Assembly (NCBI GenBank): GCA_026770585.1
Contig: MU646309.1
Location: 1,675,952 to 1,686,949 of the forward strand
Length of the DNA stretch: 10,998 nucleotides
Reading direction: 5' to 3'
Origin: Baffinella frigidus
Lineage: Eukaryota > Cryptophyceae > Cryptomonadales > Baffinellaceae
Position 1 is the stretch's first letter. Every line of letters begins with the position of its first letter. The notes beneath the pieces are model-generated. The model saw only the letters and a program-made list of their open reading frames with translations. It did not search any database and was not told the origin of the DNA. A program made the position numbers and the translations under genes. This document shows, in pieces, positions 1 to 6,575 of this stretch.

Positions 1-46
<46 letters not shown>
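1..46. repeat. (TC)n(CA)n compound microsatellite
   Basis: Seven TC dinucleotides run directly into about sixteen CA dinucleotides at the window's left edge, so the array probably continues outside. It is a simple sequence repeat with no coding content. Confidence 0.97.
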
Positions 47-48
<2 letters not shown>

Positions 49-143
49 GTACGGTGACCGAACAGCTATTTGAAGGCAACCGTCATGGAAATCTCTGTGC
101 GCGTTTCCTGGAGACCCTCGCTACTGTCAAAACAAATGCTGGT

Positions 144-182
144 AGGCGCAACGCCGCTCACTGAAAGGCGCAACGCCGCTCA
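144..182. repeat. 17-bp direct repeat, 22-bp period
   Basis: AGGCGCAACGCCGCTCA occurs at 144-160 and again, identical, at 166-182, separated by CTGAA. A short tract of ATATGT/CATATA-rich sequence follows at about 195-250. The open frame covering this stretch (70-261) has no recognisable content and I do not call it a gene. Confidence 0.85.
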
Positions 183-392
183 TATACTATCAACTAATAC
201 GACACATATGTCGTATATGTCGTACACATATATGTATGCAATATGTATGGTGGCCGAATAGTTGGCTGGATTTAATCTCGGAAAATTACAGAATCTGTTA
301 ATAAGTACACTTATATAAGCCTTGGTGGTACGCCTAAAATAGCACATCCACACCCATCTTAAGCGTTGGAAGCCTTAAGATACACAACAGAT

Positions 393-435
393 TATGGTAT
401 GTTCTGAAAATGAGTCTATGGTATGTTCTGAAAAT
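393..435. repeat. 19-bp direct repeat, 24-bp period
   Basis: TATGGTATGTTCTGAAAAT is present at 393-411 and again at 417-435, ten bases before the first family A element. Between 250 and 390 I see no feature beyond ordinary AT-rich sequence. Confidence 0.85.
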
Positions 436-445
436 TGGCCTACTA

Positions 446-657
446 CCACTCGAGGCTGAAAGAGGGAGTATTTTAAATGTGGGGTTGTTAAATTCAGTAC
501 CAGTCACGGGCAGGCTTGGTCACGTAGCTTAAGAAATTCCTTGAGCTACGTGACAAAACGCCCCTATTCGTTTGAAAATCACTACACGTCTCTTCCCCCC
601 CCTTCACTTTTAAAAGATATCCTGTTTTAAAATAGTCGCACTTCTAGCCTCAAGTGG
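446..657 (+). mobile_element. Family A foldback/MITE-like element, copy A1
   Basis: A 212-bp non-coding element starting CCACTCGAGGCTG and ending AGCCTCAAGTGG, so its ends are inverted repeats with one mismatch. Inside the ends, AGTATTTTAAATGTGG on the left opposes GTTTTAAAATAGTC on the right, giving a second inverted layer. At 518-555 lies the 38-nt central palindrome, with conserved outer arms (GGTCACGT / ACGTGAC) and a copy-specific inner arm (AGCTTAAGAAA / TTCCTTGAGCT) containing one G-T and one A-C apposition. The flanks are TA on the left and TG on the right, an imperfect version of the 2-bp duplications seen around other copies. There is no open frame for a transposase, so it is non-autonomous if mobile. 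The superfamily is not identified. Confidence 0.88.
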
Positions 658-739
658 TGGTCAAACTAAGATTTTGTTCGTTTCCGGAAAAGGTGAGACT
701 TGCCTGCCTCCCAGTGGCGGGGCCTTGCCGCGATTCCCG

Positions 740-1330
740 AGATCCTCGCCCCACGCTTTGTGCTGGTTTCAGGATTCAGGTTCAGGGTTTAGGGTGTAGG
801 GTGTAGGGTGAAGGGTTTAGCGTGTAGGGTGTAGGGATCAGAAAGTCGCCCCCAGATCCTCACCCCACGCTTTGTGCTGGTTTTCAGGATTAAGGTTCAG
901 GGGTTAGGGTGTAGGGTGTAGGGTGCAGGGTGTAGGGTGAAGGGTTTAGGGTGTAGGGTGTAGGGTGTAGGGTGTAGGGTTCAGGGATTCGCCCCAAGAT
1001 CCTCGCCCCACGCTTTGTGCTGGTTTGAGGATTAAGGTTCAGGGTTGAGGGTGTAGGGTGTAGGGTGTAGGGTGTAGGGTGAAGGGTTTAGGGTTTGGGG
1101 TGTAGGGTGTAGGGTTCAGAAAGTCGCCCCAAGATCCTCGCCCCACGCTTTGTGCTGGTTTCAGGATTAAGGTTCAGGGTTTAGGGTGTAGGGTGTGGGG
1201 TGTAGGGCTCGGGGTTTAGGGTTTAGGGTTTGGGGTGTAGGGTGTAGGGTGTAGGGTGTAGGGTTCAGGGATTCGCCCCAAGATCCTCGCCCCAAGCTTT
1301 GTGCTGGATTGAGGATTAAGGTTCAGGCTG
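740..1330 (+). repeat. Higher-order repeat: 40-bp anchor plus telomere-like spacer, five units
   Basis: An anchor of about 40 bp (AGATCCTCGCCCCACGCTTT, then GTGCTGGTTTCAGGATTAAGG or a close variant) begins at 740, 854, 997, 1132 and 1281. The spacings are 114, 143, 135 and 149 bp, filled with degenerate telomeric heptamers. The bases just before the anchor alternate: AAAGTCGCC before units 2 and 4, GGATTCGCC before units 3 and 5. This implies that a two-unit block of about 280 bp was duplicated. The arrangement resembles a subtelomeric satellite built on telomeric DNA. No coding function is seen. Confidence 0.9.
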
Positions 1331-1511
1331 AGGGATGTAGGGTTTGGGGTTTAGGGTTTAGGGTTTGGGGTTCGGGGTTCGGGGTCCGGGGTTGAGGGTT
1401 TGGGGTGTAGGGTAGAGGGTTTAGGGTGTAGGGTTTAGGGTTTAGGATTTAGGTTGTAGGGTTAAGGGTCTAGGATCTAGGGTTGAAGGTTGAGGGTTGA
1501 AGGTTGAGTGT

Positions 1512-1585
<74 letters not shown>

Positions 1586-1627
1586 GGTTTATGGTGTAGG
1601 GTTTGGGGTTTAGGGTTTAGGGTTTAA
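774..1627 (+). repeat. Degenerate telomere-like (TTTAGGG-type) tract 1
   Basis: This is a long run of 7-nt units of the form TNNRGGG, mainly TTTAGGG, TGTAGGG, TTGAGGG, TTCAGGG and TTTGGGG, with the G-rich strand on +. Its left part is interleaved with the higher-order anchors. Its right part (1330-1627) is purely heptameric and includes a homogeneous TTGAGGG array. TTTAGGG is the known telomere type of plants, many algae, dinoflagellates and oomycetes. The heavy degeneracy suggests an internal, ageing or subtelomeric tract, not a functional chromosome end. Confidence 0.93.
1511..1587 (+). repeat. Homogeneous TTGAGGG array, 11 perfect copies
   Basis: Eleven uninterrupted TTGAGGG heptamers sit inside the otherwise mixed telomere-like tract. 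This single variant has spread locally, by slippage, unequal exchange or telomerase templating. The GGG spacing of every 7 nt would also allow G-quadruplex formation on the + strand. Confidence 0.95.
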
Positions 1628-1674
1628 ACCTCGAGCTCGCGATGAGGCGGCGCGACTTTGTCGATCTGCAAAAC

Positions 1675-1730
1675 GACCATGAAAGTTGACGATGAAAGTT
1701 GACGGTTTGACCATGAAAGTTGACGGTTTG
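1675..1730. repeat. ATGAAAGTTGAC triple repeat
   Basis: ATGAAAGTTGAC occurs at 1679-1690, 1692-1703 and 1713-1724, the outer two in the longer context GACCATGAAAGTTGACG. The AGTTGAC core recurs widely in the window. The cluster abuts the left arm of foldback element L. Confidence 0.85.
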
Positions 1731-1908
1731 GTAGAGCGCTGTGCAGAGAAGTTGGCCAAGGGAAATAATGGGAAATAAAAAATTGGAGCCATTTTGTTAA
1801 ATTTAGAGAAATTCAGTACCATGAATTTCTCAAAAGTGGATATCAACGGCTCCAATTTCCCCATTTTCCCATTTTCTGGTGGCCAACTTCTCTGCACAGC
1901 GCTCTACC
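1730..1908. mobile_element. Foldback element L (179 bp, long inverted arms)
   Basis: The outer arms are a perfect 29-bp inverted repeat: 1730-1758 (starts GGTAGAGCGCTGTGCAGAG) and 1880-1908 (ends CTGCACAGCGCTCTACC). Complementarity continues imperfectly inward, with AATAATGGGAAATAAAAAATT opposing AATTTCCCCATTTTCCCATT and GGAGCC opposing GGCTCC. The centre (1806-1831) is a further perfect hairpin, GAGAAATTCA-GTACCA-TGAATTTCTC. The element is therefore palindromic along nearly its whole length. Open frames on both strands here are mirror images of the palindrome and not genes. It could be a MITE/foldback element or a small-RNA precursor, and the sequence alone does not decide. Confidence 0.9.
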
Positions 1909-1974
1909 ACACATATGGAGGCTGGCGCGGGGAGGGATTTTGGCAAAAACCACGCAGGGCTGGAGGGGGGGGTA

Positions 1975-2070
1975 TTCAAAAGTCAATTATTCAAGGGGAA
2001 ATGGTTTTCAAAAGTCAATTTTAGGGAGAAAACGGCTCCAAGGGCGACCCAATGGCTCAAAGGGCGACCC
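1975..2070. repeat. Two short direct repeats
   Basis: TTCAAAAGTCAATT occurs at 1975-1988 and 2007-2020. Close by, GGCTCCAAGGGCGACCC (2034-2050) is repeated with one change at 2054-2070. The GGCTCCAA string also occurs in the right arm of element L, so part of this may be decayed foldback sequence. Overlapping open frames in several registers across 1794-2374 have no recognisable domain and run into element A2. Confidence 0.75.
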
Positions 2071-2186
2071 TGGAATACCCCCACGTGTGGACAGGCGGAC
2101 GCAGCTCTGCGGTCTCGCCTCTCGATTCGACGGTGCAAATGGCTCAAACGTTCCAACAGATGCGGGATCAGCACGGGCCCGCCTCA

Positions 2187-2396
2187 CCACTCGAGGCTGG
2201 AAGAGGGAGTATTTTAAATGTGGGGTTGTTAAATTTAGTACCAGTCACGGGCATGCTTGGTCACGTATCTCAAGTTATAACTTGAGATACGTGACCAGAT
2301 GCCCCTATTTGTGTGAAATTTACTACGCATATCCTTTTTTCTCCACTTGTAAAAGAGAACCTATTTTAAAATAGTCACACTTCTAGCCTCGAGTGG
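2187..2396 (+). mobile_element. Family A element, copy A2
   Basis: A 210-bp copy with near-perfect ends, CCACTCGAGGCTGGAAG and CTTCTAGCCTCGAGTGG, flanked on both sides by CA (2185-2186 and 2397-2398), consistent with a 2-bp target duplication. Its central palindrome (2259-2296) is perfect: 19-bp arms, no loop, inner arm ATCTCAAGTTA / TAACTTGAGAT. It shares the body sequence TTTAGTACCAGTCACGGGCA and the right half CTACTACG...TTTTAAAATAGTCACAC style with the other copies. It is non-coding. Confidence 0.92.
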
Positions 2397-2426
2397 CAGG
2401 ACCACGACCGCCTCGGCATACAGAAC

Positions 2427-2588
2427 GCCTCCGCTAGCGGTCTTATTTGGACGCGACTTGGTACAAAGTTTATGATAGAGGACTTTAGAACCCCGTGCCA
2501 CGTTTACGATAGAGGACTTTAGAAAGTTTATGATAGAGGACTTTAGAACCCCGTGCCTCGTAGAAATAGGTCCACCGCTAGCGTAGGC
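2427..2588. mobile_element. Inverted-repeat element G with internal minisatellite
   Basis: The ends GCCTCCGCTAGCGGT (2427-2441) and ACCGCTAGCGTAGGC (2574-2588) are inverted repeats with one mismatch; CCGCTAGCGG is itself palindromic. The interior carries three copies of a unit containing ATAGAGGACTTTAGAA: full at about 2466-2499, truncated at 2501-2523, full at 2524-2557, with the full units ending CCCCGTGCC. It lies about 30 bp right of A2. No coding capacity. The boundaries are less certain than for families A-C. Confidence 0.7.
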
Positions 2589-2655
2589 TTTTGGCATCAC
2601 GAGACAGTTGCTTTACATTGCACTATCCGTTAATTCGCCCAGACCCTGCCTGAAG

Positions 2656-2876
2656 CGAGGCGGGCCTATCCATCCCAAGACGGGCCTATCCACACGGTGG
2701 GCGTCGAGGGTTTCGTCGAGGCTGGAATTCAGGGTGTTACGTGATCAAATTGTTCCAGAAAATCCTGAAAGTTAATTGCCTCACGACAAATTGACTTTTG
2801 ATGAAAAGTTCGTAGTCCAATGTGTGGCTGTCCCGAGGCGGGCATATTTATTCCGAGGCGGGCCTATCTGTCCCGA
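2656..2876. repeat. CGAGGCGGGCCTAT minisatellite, interrupted by C1
   Basis: The 14-bp motif CGAGGCGGGCCTAT or a one- or two-base variant starts at 2656, 2677, 2834 and 2854, with 20-21 bp between members of each pair. The two pairs are separated by element C1. Joining the flanks of C1 gives CCTATCTGTCCCGA, identical to 2863-2876 in the last unit, so the array was continuous before insertion. Confidence 0.85.
2690..2827 (+). mobile_element. Family C element, copy C1 (138 bp)
   Basis: It starts CCACACGGTGGGCGTCG and ends CGTAGTCCAATGTGTGG, giving inverted ends of about 17 bp with mismatches. It contains TTACGTGATCAAAT (the family's ACGTGACCAA motif, one change), AAAATCCTGAAAGTT and TTGACTTTTGATGAAAAGTTCGTAG, all shared with C2 and C3. 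Its length equals that of C2 exactly. It interrupts a minisatellite at a cleanly reconstructable site. Non-coding and presumably non-autonomous. Confidence 0.87.
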
Positions 2877-3133
2877 CCGCCAACCGTCACGGGAGGACCA
2901 AATCAACGATTTTCGACCTTTTGTGCAAAGCGCTTTTTAAAAAAACCAAAACCTGAGAAAGCAGCTTTGATTGGGCCATTATAAAATCGATTCGACCCCT
3001 CTGCAACGGAAAAATGGCTCCAAGAATTCGGTGATTTGGTCTCGCCGTGAGGGTTTGTGGGAGGAGGGCCGGCGTTCACCTGGTAATACATCTTTCCCTT
3101 GGAGCCAAACGGTACTCCTGCGGCAAAGTTCCC
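2877..3133. other. No feature recognised
   Basis: Between the interrupted minisatellite and the next one I see no convincing repeat, RNA or gene. Short open frames on both strands lack domains, and one on the minus strand is largely made by the adjacent minisatellite. Confidence 0.6.
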
Positions 3134-3204
3134 AGCATGTCAACTTGAGAAAGCATGTCAACTTGAGAAAGCATGTCAACTTGAGAAAGCATGTCAACTT
3201 GGGA
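3134..3204. repeat. 18-bp minisatellite AGCATGTCAACTTGAGAA, four copies
   Basis: Units start at 3134, 3152, 3170 and 3188. The first three are identical and the fourth diverges at its 3' side (TTGGGAAG). The unit contains GTCAACTT, the motif dispersed through the window, and AGTTGACACCTGAGG follows just downstream. Because 18 is a multiple of 3, the array creates repetitive open frames on both strands that should not be read as proteins. Confidence 0.95.
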
Positions 3205-3260
3205 AGTTGGCAGTCACTAAGTTGACACCTGAGGCCTACGTATCGTTTCGGCGCACCCAA

Positions 3261-3425
3261 CCACACCGCGGCTAACGAAGGGATTTTCGGCCCGAATCGG
3301 GCCACCTTCCTGTCACCTTATCCGTAGGAAAACCCCCTATGCCCCTACGGATTGCCTACCGTAGGGTCGTAGGTCTTATCGCTTGAGGGTTATTCGAACT
3401 CCCTTCGAAGTCTGCTGTGCGGTGG
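3261..3425 (+). mobile_element. Family B inverted-repeat element, copy B1
   Basis: A 165-bp element with degraded inverted ends (CCACACCGCGGCTAACGAAGG on the left; CCCTTCGAAGTCTGCTGTGC then GGTGG on the right). The core has three mutually complementary 7-mers, CCGTAGG (3322), CCTACGG (3344) and CCGTAGG (3359), so the middle one can pair with either neighbour. The same arrangement recurs in B3. TCTTATCGCTT and GGTTATTC near the right end are shared with B2. Non-coding. Confidence 0.85.
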
Positions 3426-3448
3426 ATCAGCAGTCCATCGCCTTACCC

Positions 3449-3578
3449 CTCGGGAGGCTACGGAGAACCGCAGCACCGGATATCCGGTGTAACGTGACCA
3501 ACAATTGCTGACTTTTGGCGTGTTTCCTAAGAAACAATCAAATAATTGACTTTGGAATGTTCTCCGTACTATTCTCAG
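3449..3578. mobile_element. Inverted-repeat element K with CCGGATATCCGG hairpin
   Basis: Left CTACGGAGAAC (3458-3468) and right GTTCTCCGTA (3559-3568) are complementary, with weaker pairing outside them. Inside is a perfect palindrome CACCGGATATCCGGTG (3474-3489), followed directly by TAACGTGACCAA. The same pairing of a CCGGAT hairpin with a GTGACC/GGTCAC motif occurs in C3, at 6907-6933 and at 10347-10373. It is probably a decayed relative of family C. The outer boundaries are approximate. Confidence 0.65.
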
Positions 3579-3582
3579 TGGC

Positions 3583-4025
3583 CGACCGGCCATGCACGCT
3601 CAATTTTCGCCATTCAAAGATCCAAAGATGACGTTGGGGTACGGTGAGTTGGGTCCCTGAAGTGTTTTTCACGTGAGCCCGGAAACTGGCACACGCGCGC
3701 ACGTTTCGGTCAGTCTTCTCTTCGACCACCTCTTGAAACCCCTCACACACTGCACTGCCAGCCAGGATATTTTACCAGAAGTCAACAAGGCTGATCCTCG
3801 GCAGTAAGTTGCCATTTCGTGTGGATGGACCTGATCTGGGAGCAGGCATTTGACCCAAGGCACTGGCTTCCAGGGGGAGTTGACCTAGGTGATATGTTCT
3901 GGCTCAGAGTGCACTGGGGGGGCGTGCCTTGGGGGGAGGAGGGTTTGAAAGAGCGAAGGGCAGCCAGCGCTCCTTTTGGTGACGGGAGGATAGGCGCCGC
4001 CTGAAACCACACAAGCCAGATTCAC
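3583..4025. other. No feature recognised
   Basis: This 440-bp stretch contains no repeat or inverted repeat I can support. Short open frames exist on both strands (for example 3819-4004 plus, and overlapping minus frames), but none shows a domain, signal peptide or plausible codon pattern. It may be unique host DNA or an old element decayed beyond recognition. Confidence 0.5.
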
Positions 4026-4056
4026 GATTTGGTCCACTTCGGAGCCACCTGCCGGA

Positions 4057-4410
4057 CCACCCGCTCGAGGCTGAAAGAGGGGGCATTCTAAATGTGTGGA
4101 TGTTAAATTTAGTACCAGTCGCGGGCAGGCTTGGTCACGTAGCTCTCGTATATACGGGAGCTACGTGACCAAACGCGCTTATTTGTGTGAAAATTCCTAC
4201 ATACCGCCTTTTTTTTCTTCACGTGTAAAGGAATCCTTGTTTTGAACTAGTCACATTTGCAGCCTTGAGTGGACCAGCCACCCGAAGTTGACCAGATCGG
4301 TCTAGCTACCTGTAGTAAATTTCACAGGAGGTAAAGGCTGGGCCTTGACCGCCTAGTGAGAACGCCTTTGCTTCCTCAACCCGATCTGGTTCACTTCGAG
4401 TGGCTGGTGG
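4057..4410. mobile_element. Inverted-repeat element F, split by nested A3
   Basis: The right end (4382-4410) reads CGATCTGGTTCACTTCGAG then TGGCTGGTGG; the left arm after A3 reads CAGCCACCCGAAGTTGACC then AGATCGG. Removing A3 plus one of its flanking AC pairs joins CCAC (4057-4060) to CAGCCACCC and restores a left end, CCACCAGCCACCCGAAG. This pairs with the right end's complement, CCACCAGCCACTCGAAG. Without A3 the element is about 140 bp. A diverged resemblance to the right arm (GATTTGGTCCACTTC) is also visible at 4026-4040. Non-coding. Confidence 0.75.
4061..4272 (+). mobile_element. Family A element, copy A3, nested in F
   Basis: A 212-bp copy with left end CCGCTCGAGGCTG and right end AGCCTTGAGTGG, flanked by AC on both sides (4059-4060 and 4273-4274). 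The central palindrome (4133-4170) is 38 nt with one G-T pair: inner arm AGCTCTCGTAT / ATACGGGAGCT. It lies in the left inverted end of element F, making it younger than F. Non-coding; same orientation as all other A copies. Confidence 0.92.
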
Positions 4411-4424
4411 GAGAGAGAGGCCTT

Positions 4425-4904
4425 GAGAGCTGTTCCAGTAGGACTTGGCCGTTCTCGATGGCATCGCGTTACTTCATACATGATACCTCAGATTTCAGTG
4501 GGGCTTGGAGCCATTATGTACATTCAGAGTTTTAAAACTCCTCCAGAAATCGTTTGGATGGACAGTTTCTGAGATAGAATCTATGGAGGTTTCCCGAATG
4601 GCCAACTTGGGGATTCCCTTGGGTCCAGGAAACTCGGAAACGGCAAGTTTAAAACACATTTACGACGTTCGCTCCTTTTGTAGAGTCGCGCAGAATCTGA
4701 TTCGTCAAGTCCTAGCTCTGTCCACTTCGATTTCGTCTCCATCAATTCGCCCCCCCCCCCCAATTTCTCAGGTAAATTTCATGGGGGGGGGTGTCAAAAT
4801 TCACCTGAGAAATTGGGGGGGGGGGCGAACTGATGGGGAGACGAAATCGAAGTGGGTCAGAGCTAGAAGTCAGAAGCGGTCAAGTCCTACCGAAATAGCT
4901 CTAT
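4425..4904. mobile_element. Inverted-repeat element D (about 480 bp)
   Basis: The ends GAGAGCTGTTCCAGTAGG (from 4425, continuing ACTTGGCC) and the complement of 4878-4904 (AGAGCTATTTCGGTAGG, continuing ACTTGACC) match over about 26 bp with a few mismatches. The interior holds the large C-run/G-run palindrome at 4713-4865, possibly a second element inserted within D. The longest open frame in the window (4505-4966, 153 codons) crosses the palindrome and the right end of D into C2. It has no recognisable domain and I regard it as chance. Confidence 0.7.
4713..4865. repeat. Large palindrome with C12/G11 runs
   Basis: The left arm (4713-4773, TAGCTCTGTCCACTTCGATT...CTCAGGT) and right arm (4803-4865, ACCTGAG...TCAGAGCTA) are complementary over about 60 bp with few mismatches. 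A run of 12 C at 4750-4761 in one arm faces 11 G at 4815-4825 in the other. The spacer contains a further run of 9 G (4783-4791). The arm start CTAGCTCTGT is also the end of element M, hinting at a common family. It could form a strong cruciform or hairpin, and the runs are also likely sites of sequencing error. Confidence 0.92.
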
Positions 4905-5042
4905 CCACACAGTGGACTACGGACCTTTCATCAAAGGTCAACTTACCCTGTGAGCAGTTCACTTGAAGGATTTTCTAATGCAAATTTGGTCACGTTTCCG
5001 CTAAATCTAGGGGTCCCGAAACCCTCGAAGCCCACCGTGAGG
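4905..5042 (-). mobile_element. Family C element, copy C2 (138 bp, inverted)
   Basis: On the minus strand this aligns with C1 and C3: CGTAGTCCACTGTGTGG at one end, GGTGGGCTTCGAGGGTTTCG at the other, with the shared body TTTGCATTAGAAAATCCTTC and GACCTTTGATGAAAGG. It carries AAACGTGACCAAATTTG, the family's motif. Its 138-bp length equals that of C1. It abuts the right end of D. It is the only full-length C copy in reverse orientation here. Confidence 0.87.
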
Positions 5043-5092
5043 TGATACCGACACGGCCGCTAGGTATGCACCCCCGCCGAGGCAGTGGCTGG

Positions 5093-5203
5093 GCTCTTGT
5101 CTCTGAGGCGGGCCCGTTTCTTAAGGCTCATAGACTTTTGTATCACTCAACTCATCGCTCAAGGGCCTCATTTAGTACCTGTATCGAGAGTAATAAAGAA
5201 GAG
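5093..5203 (+). mobile_element. Repeat E, copy E1
   Basis: A 111-bp segment that reappears inverted at 6765-6874. The first 58 bp (GCTCTTGTCTCTGAGGCGGG onward to TTTTGTATCACTCAA) is identical except for one base. The remainder (CTCAAGGGCCT...GAGTAATAAAGAAGAG) is more diverged. The unequal divergence suggests recent copying or gene conversion of the first half. No coding capacity or clear inverted ends, so the class is uncertain. Confidence 0.85.
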
Positions 5204-5235
5204 AGGCCTTGATTGACACCACCACGGCCGCCATG

Positions 5236-5314
5236 CCACACAGCGGACTTCGAAGGGGTTTTGAATAACCCCTCTGCGATAAGAGCCAGGGTCCTAGGGT
5301 AGCCCGCTGTGTGG
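5236..5314 (-). mobile_element. Family B element, internally deleted inverted copy
   Basis: It starts CCACACAGCGGACTTCGAAG, matching the complement of B2's right end, continues GGTTTTGAATAACCCCTCTGC and GATAAGA (also complementary to B2), then jumps to CTAGGGTAGCCCGCTGTGTGG, the complement of a B left end. Only 79 bp remain, so the hairpin core is missing while both ends persist. It lies 29 bp from full-length B2 in the opposite orientation, forming an inverted pair. Confidence 0.85.
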
Positions 5315-5343
5315 TATGCACACCCCACAGAGGACATGCCAAT

Positions 5344-5504
5344 CCACACAGCGGGCTACGAAGGGATTTTCGGACACTCAGTGCCCGAGTTTCTGTTGCC
5401 TTATCTGTAAGAACCCTCCTATGTCCCTACGGGTTGCCTACCGTAGGGTCGTAGGTCTTATCGCTTAGGGGTTATTCAAAATCCCTTGGAAGTCCGCTGT
5501 GTGG
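5344..5504 (+). mobile_element. Family B element, copy B2
   Basis: The best-preserved B ends: CCACACAGCGGGCTACGAAG on the left and TCCCTTGGAAGTCCGCTGTG then TGG on the right, 161 bp apart. The core reads CCCTACGGGTTGCCTACCGTAGGG in two halves, a hairpin, then TCGTAGGTCTTATCGCTTAG. The first of the three CCGTAGG-type segments has decayed to CTGTAAG. Non-coding. The flanks show no clear duplication (AT left, AC right). Confidence 0.9.
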
Positions 5505-5514
5505 ACGATGTGGA

Positions 5515-5760
5515 TCGTGCATAGCACATCAGCCTGCTGGCAAACGAACATGGCACTCCAAACATGAAAACATCATCCTGTGCAGGGTTGGCACTAGGGG
5601 AAGCGAGGACGCGTCAAGAGTCCCTAGCCTTCTAGGAATACAGGTTTCTATTGCTGATACGAAAAAGTCCCCCCCCCACGACCACCAAGGGACCAAAGGT
5701 GTAGGTCGACAAGATGAAGCGCAGAATCCACGCCAGATTGGAGGCGGGGGTACAATTTTG
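5515..5760. other. No feature recognised
   Basis: About 250 bp without repeats I can support. Minus-strand open frames here have no domain. A run of nine C occurs around 5670. Confidence 0.5.
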
Positions 5761-5762
5761 TA

Positions 5763-5872
5763 AAACACCACAGGTGGTGTTTGTTAACTTTTGAAAACCA
5801 CTGCCTTGAGGGGAAATTGACTTTTTGGGAAATTGACTTTTGGGGAAATTGACCTTGAGGGGAAATTGACTT
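5763..5872. repeat. Small hairpin and GGGAAATTGACTT repeats
   Basis: At 5763-5782 AAACACCAC and GTGGTGTTT form a perfect 9-bp stem with a 2-nt loop. Four irregularly spaced copies of GGGAAATTGACTT or GGGAAATTGACCT follow at about 5811-5872. This is a variant of the AGTTGAC-type motif and resembles the TCAAAAGTCAATT repeats at 1975-2020 in inverse orientation. Confidence 0.8.
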
Positions 5873-5943
5873 CCAAGAATCTGGCGTGGGTTCAAGGGGC
5901 GGTGCAGATTTTCAGGATTCGCCTAGAGGTTTCGGACTTTGTT

Positions 5944-6402
5944 CTCAGTTTCGGGTGTAAGGTCTGGGGTTCGGGGCATAAAGTTGAGGGGTTACGGGTT
6001 AGGAGTTCGGGTTAAGGGTTAAGGATTGTGAGTTCAGGGTTGAGGGTGCAGAGTGCATGGTTCAGGGTTGAGGGTTTAGGGTGTAGGGTCCATGGTTCAG
6101 TGTTCAGCGTTTAGGGTTGAGGGCGGGTTTAGGGTGTAGGGTTTAGGGTGTAGGGTTTAGGGTTTAGGGTTTAGGGTTTAGGGTTTAGGGTTTAGAGTTT
6201 AGGGTTTAGGGTCTAGGGTTGTAGGGTTTAGGGTTTGGGGTTTAGGGTTTGGGATTTAGGGTTTAGGGTTTAGGGTACCAGTCGGCCCTTGGCCATCTCT
6301 GGCTTGCCCTCCACGGCGAGCAAAAAGACAACGTCCGATTGATCCTGCAGTCAGGGTTCGGGTTGAGGGTTTCCTGCGGTCTGGTTTAGGGGTTGGGGTT
6401 CG
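5944..6402 (+). repeat. Degenerate telomere-like tract 2
   Basis: Very degenerate GGGTT-rich units at the left edge become near-perfect TTTAGGG repeats at 6124-6276. After a 75-bp non-repetitive interruption (6277-6350), traces reappear (CAGGGTTCGGGTTGAGGG, TTTAGGGGTTGGGGTTCG). The G-rich strand is on +, as in the other tracts. Confidence 0.9.
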
Positions 6403-6419
6403 ATGCGGCCTGGGTTGAT

Positions 6420-6499
6420 AAAGAGGTCAGTTCACACAGAAAAAGGTCAGTTCACGCATAAAGAGGTTAGTTCACACATAAAGAGGTTAGTTCACACAT
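6420..6499. repeat. 20-bp minisatellite, four copies
   Basis: AAAGAGGTTAGTTCACACAT is present in exact form at 6460-6479 and 6480-6499 and in one- to three-base variants at 6420-6439 and 6440-6459. It directly follows telomere-like tract 2. The open frame through it (6403-6606) is a product of the repeat. Confidence 0.95.
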
Positions 6500-6575
6500 C
6501 GACAGGCTCAACGCGGTACGGGGGGTGTTGGTCTACAGCATCTTCGGCCCGAACCTCAGACAACAGTCCCACTCA

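Noticed and set aside
1794-2374. Overlapping + frames of 76-144 codons
   Set aside because: They run through foldback L and element A2 in several registers; mirror frames exist on the minus strand. They are products of palindromic sequence.
4505-4966. Longest open frame (153 codons, +)
   Set aside because: It crosses the C/G-run palindrome and continues into element C2. It contains poly-proline and poly-glycine-like stretches from homopolymers and has no recognisable domain.
5944-6276. True chromosome end (functional telomere)
   Set aside because: The units are degenerate, flanked on both sides by ordinary sequence, and four such tracts occur in one window. They are internal telomere-like sequence.
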